DNA from: Acidobacteriota bacterium
GTDB lineage: Bacteria; Acidobacteriota; Vicinamibacteria; Vicinamibacterales; SCN-69-37
DNA: 42,222 nt
Assembly (NCBI GenBank): GCA_024640135.1
Contig: JAHEFO010000009.1
Location: 1 to 42,222, forward strand
Reading direction: 5' to 3'
The notes below the pieces were generated by a model, which did not search any database, was not told the DNA's origin, and worked only from the letters and a program-made list of their open reading frames with translations. Position 1 is the first letter of the stretch. Every line of letters begins with the position of its first letter. This document shows, one piece after another, positions 38,831-42,222 of the stretch. Made by a program: the position numbers and the translations under genes.

Positions 38831-39568
38831 TTACCCTGCCGTGAAGTACGCCCAGATCAGGGCGACGACACCATAGAAGACGAAAAGACCTGTGGCGATG
38901 CTGTTGGCCTTCTTCTTGTAGAGCGTGGCCAGGCCGATCGCGAGCACGACCACCCACCAGACCGCGAAGAGATCGATCGTGCCGAGGAACTTGGCCAGGA
39001 AGCTGGTTTCGTCCAGCATCGGGAGTAGTGCCCCGAGATTCGCCACGCCCGCGCCCATTGTGCCGCGCGCGTACATGATGGGCGCGGCAAACAGCACTCC
39101 CAGTGTCGAGACCGCCTGCGAGTGGACCAGCACCGCCATCACTTGTTTGAAGGACGCGGTACCACCCATCACCGTGTTGAACACGCCCCAGAGAAGGGTG
39201 GTCATGATGACCGCCACAAACGGTGTGCCGACCACACCTCCAACGATGGCGGTATACGCCCCGAGGTTGGAGTGGGAGCGCGCCTCCAGCGTCTGATAGA
39301 TCTCGTCGGTGACCTGCATCCCGAAGTTCTCCATCTGCTGCACCTGCATCTCGAGTGCGGCAGCCCGACCACGCTCGGTCAACTGCGGGAGTCCTTGCGC
39401 CAGTCCGGCGACGATGCCGACCAGAAAAATCATTCCTGCCACTTTCGGTGTCCGGACAACGTGCACGAACATGGCTCCAGGCGCCGTGATGATACCGATG
39501 GCTCTCGCCAGGAGGCCTGGACAGGGAGGGGTAGGGTGACTGGGGTCGGTCATTGGGGTGTCGGTCAT
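38831..39568 (-). CDS. Yip1-like multi-pass membrane protein
   Basis: ATG at 39568 behind GGAG; LLARAIGIITAPGAMFVHVVRTPKV... with several hydrophobic segments, ending ...FVFYGVVALIWAYFTAG. Confidence 0.7.
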   Translation of the reverse strand: MTDTPMTDPSHPTPPCPGLLARAIGIITAPGAMFVHVVRTPKVAGMIFLVGIVAGLAQGLPQLTERGRAAALEMQVQQMENFGMQVTDEIYQTLEARSHSNLGAYTAIVGGVVGTPFVAVIMTTLLWGVFNTVMGGTASFKQVMAVLVHSQAVSTLGVLFAAPIMYARGTMGAGVANLGALLPMLDETSFLAKFLGTIDLFAVWWVVVLAIGLATLYKKKANSIATGLFVFYGVVALIWAYFTAG

Positions 39569-39693
39569 GGTGAGGTCTCCTCGCGCGAACGCTCTCGGAC
39601 TCCGTAGCCACCCATTGTACTGCGTGTACCGCGCGACCCGCCCCTGACGAGATACGGAGAGAGCCGCCCTCAGGTTCCTGATACGCTCGACAA

Positions 39694-40677
39694 ATGCATC
39701 AGACTTTCCTTGTTCGATGTGGCCTTGTGCTCGCATGTGCTGCCCTGCCCGCGTCTGCCGCCGCCCAACAGACCTTCGAGCAACTGGGGAGCCGGGCTCT
39801 GGGCATGGGGGGCGCGTTTGTCGCCGTCGCCGATGATCCGAGTGCCGTGTTCTGGAATCCGGCCGGCTTGGCCAGCGGCCAGCCCGCAGGAGCAACAATT
39901 GAGTGGGTCCGTTTTCGTAATGGCGACCGAGACCGTGTCCCGACTGCGGGCCCCTGGCAGCGATCCGCCAAGTTCGTCAGTTTGGGCACATGGCCAATTG
40001 GCCTGAGCTATGCCGCATTTGATGAGACCAGGCTGGTCGATGATGGCGAGGCCGGGGACCTGATTGCGCGCCGATTCGGGACGAAGCACTGGGGCGCGAC
40101 AGTCTTGCAGACCCTCACCCCGGGACTGGTGCTGGGCTCGACCCTCAAGTATGTCCGCGGCACGGTGGCCACGGGGCCCGTCAGCGAGGTGACCACGGAG
40201 GACGCGCTGGGGGCTGGCGCCGACCGGGACGGCGATTCGAGTGGGACCTTCGATCTGGATGCGTCCCTGATGTATGACGCGCAGGTGTTCCGGCTGGGCT
40301 GGACCATGCGGAATCTGCGATCCCCGCGATTCAAAGGACCGGGAGAAACTGCGATCACGCTTCAGCGGCGTTCGCGTGTGGGCCTGGCCATACTTCCGTC
40401 AGATGGCTTTGTTCTTGCTGTGGATCTCGATTTGGATGCGGTCGATCTTCCGAGCGGCCCAAGTCGGATGCTGGCGGTGGGAGCAGAACACCATCTCTGG
40501 TCTCGCGTGACCGTCCGTGGCGGGGTGCGTTGGAATCTCGAGGGCGCACGTGTGCCGGTGGGCTCGCTTGGAGCGAGTGTGGCCCTGGGCCCGGGCTCGT
40601 GGCTGGATGGCCACGTGACTCATGGGCGGGCGAATGGCGAACGCGGGTTCGGTTTTGCCCTCCGTGCCGGATGGTAG
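39694..40677 (+). CDS. Outer-membrane beta-barrel-like protein (PorV/TraF-type)
   Basis: Signal peptide; SRALGMGGAFVAVADDPSAVFWNPAGLA motif typical of these barrels; alternating C-terminal strands ending GFGFALRAGW. Confidence 0.75.
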   Translation: MHQTFLVRCGLVLACAALPASAAAQQTFEQLGSRALGMGGAFVAVADDPSAVFWNPAGLASGQPAGATIEWVRFRNGDRDRVPTAGPWQRSAKFVSLGTWPIGLSYAAFDETRLVDDGEAGDLIARRFGTKHWGATVLQTLTPGLVLGSTLKYVRGTVATGPVSEVTTEDALGAGADRDGDSSGTFDLDASLMYDAQVFRLGWTMRNLRSPRFKGPGETAITLQRRSRVGLAILPSDGFVLAVDLDLDAVDLPSGPSRMLAVGAEHHLWSRVTVRGGVRWNLEGARVPVGSLGASVALGPGSWLDGHVTHGRANGERGFGFALRAGW

Positions 40678-40745
40678 CGCCCGGCTGACGGTCGTGTCCT
40701 GACACGCAGCCTGTCCGTCCAGGCAGGCTCAGAGGTTGCGGGGCC

Positions 40746-42222
40746 ATGGTCGTACATCTGGGTGAATTACTGCTGCGCGAAAAGCGCCTTTTGCCGAGCC
40801 AACTGCAGGAGGCACTAACCCATCAACGCGTCAACGGGGGGCGACTGGACGACCTCCTCGTTGAACTCGGCTTCCTGACTGATGATGACCTCACGGCGGT
40901 GATGAGTCGCCAGTATGGCGTCCCGGCCATCGCGCTGGGCAACTTCGAGCTTGATCCGGATGTTGTCGGGCTGGTTCCAGGCGACACCGCCCTGAAATAC
41001 CTGGCCGTTCCGGTCAGTCGGTCCGGCGGGACCCTGACTCTGGCGATGAGCGATCCGGCCAACGTCGCCGCCATGGATGACATCACGTTCATGACGGGAC
41101 TCCGGATCGAACCCGTCGTGGCCTCGGAGTTCTCGGTCCGCGAGACCATCGAGCGCTGCTACGGCGTCGGGACATCGAGCGCGGACGAGGCGGCGCCGAC
41201 AGACGCCGTCGCGCAGGCGCTCGAGGGCCTTGGCGACGGTGACGACGAAGGCCTGGAGGTCGTGGGTCAAAGCGCAGCCATTGATCCGGCGACCCTCGAG
41301 CGCCAGGGCAGCGAGGCCCCGGTCATCAGGCTGGTCAACGCGCTGATGCTGTCGGCGATCCAACGGGGCGCGAGCGACATCCACTTTGAGCCGTACGAGC
41401 GCGAACTGCGCGTTCGATTCCGTATCGATGGCGTATTGCAGCCTGTGCTGGCTCCGTCGATCAGGTATCGCGATCCGGTCACGTCGCGAATCAAGATCAT
41501 GGCGCAGCTCGATATCGCCGAGAAACGACTGCCGCAGGACGGCCGCATCAAGGCGCGGTTTCATGAGCCGGGTGCCGGCGGCGGTCCGGGTCAGGCACGC
41601 GAGGTTGATTTCCGGGTGTCCTGTCTTCCGACCCTCTTCGGTGAGAAGGTCGTCCTTCGACTGTTGGACCGCCAACAGCTGCAGCTCGATATGACTCAGC
41701 TGGGATTCACGCCAGACGCTCTCGGCCGGTTTGGCGCCTCAATCCGCCGCCCCTGGGGGATGGTCCTGGTGACGGGGCCGACCGGCAGCGGCAAGACCAA
41801 TACCCTCTATTCCGCGATCTCGCAGCTCAACCAGCCCGGTGTCAACATCCTCACGGCGGAGGACCCGGTGGAGTTCAATCTGGCTGGGATCAACCAGGTC
41901 CAGGTACGCGAGTCGATTGGGCTGAGCTTTGCCGTGGCGTTGCGCTCATTCCTGCGTCAGGACCCGAATGTGATCCTCGTCGGGGAGATCCGTGACTCGG
42001 AAACCGCGGCTATCGCGGTGAAGGCTGCGCTCACGGGGCATCTCGTGCTTTCCACGTTGCATACCAACGACGCGCCAAGCGCCGTCAGTCGCCTGATTGA
42101 CATGGGGGTTGATCCGTACCTGGTCGCCAGCTCGCTCAATCTCATCTGCGCGCAACGCCTCGTACGACGAATCTGCGATTCGTGTCGCCGGGTGGACGAA
42201 TTGCTGCCTGGACCGCTGATTG
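40746..42222 (+). CDS. GspE/PilB-type assembly ATPase, truncated by the window end
   Basis: Read directly (not in the ORF track): MVVHLGELLLREKRLLPSQLQEALTHQRVNGGRLDDLLVELGFLTDDDLTAVMSRQYGVPAI..., Walker A GPTGSGKTNTLYSAI, EDPVEFNLAGINQVQV, GEIRDSETAAIAVKAALTGHLVLSTLHTNDAP. Confidence 0.95.
   Translation, partial: MVVHLGELLLREKRLLPSQLQEALTHQRVNGGRLDDLLVELGFLTDDDLTAVMSRQYGVPAIALGNFELDPDVVGLVPGDTALKYLAVPVSRSGGTLTLAMSDPANVAAMDDITFMTGLRIEPVVASEFSVRETIERCYGVGTSSADEAAPTDAVAQALEGLGDGDDEGLEVVGQSAAIDPATLERQGSEAPVIRLVNALMLSAIQRGASDIHFEPYERELRVRFRIDGVLQPVLAPSIRYRDPVTSRIKIMAQLDIAEKRLPQDGRIKARFHEPGAGGGPGQAREVDFRVSCLPTLFGEKVVLRLLDRQQLQLDMTQLGFTPDALGRFGASIRRPWGMVLVTGPTGSGKTNTLYSAISQLNQPGVNILTAEDPVEFNLAGINQVQVRESIGLSFAVALRSFLRQDPNVILVGEIRDSETAAIAVKAALTGHLVLSTLHTNDAPSAVSRLIDMGVDPYLVASSLNLICAQRLVRRICDSCRRVDELLPGPLI

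Overview
The window looks like a high-GC bacterial chromosome segment. Gene content and style suggest Acidobacteriota, Vicinamibacteria-like (inference only). From left to right: (i) the 3' end of a probable M14-type carboxypeptidase gene with a Gly/Arg-rich linker; (ii) a secreted protein of unknown function with an NlpC/P60-like C-terminus; (iii) a multi-pass membrane/spermidine-synthase-like fusion; (iv) three tandem paralogous genes for exported proteins with a possible degenerate Rossmann/methyltransferase-like core; (v) a Ser/Thr kinase-TolB/FlgO-like-TPR protein; (vi) an opposite-strand secreted esterase; (vii) one continuous str-S10-spc-alpha ribosomal protein supercluster (rpsL to rplQ) with no tuf between fusA and rpsJ, and including secY, adk, map, infA and rpoA; (viii) threonine dehydratase; (ix) on the minus strand an MltB-like transglycosylase, an EF-G-like GTPase with altered G motifs, and two MacB-like permeases plus a MacA-like adaptor with no ATPase gene in the window; (x) a Yip1-like membrane protein, a PorV/TraF-like outer-membrane protein and the 5' part of a GspE/PilB ATPase gene running off the right edge. 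I saw no CRISPR array, transposase, rRNA or convincing tRNA. The strongest candidates for something undescribed are the three-paralog exported family next to the spermidine-synthase-like protein, and the NlpC/P60-like protein beside it. Both are hypotheses.
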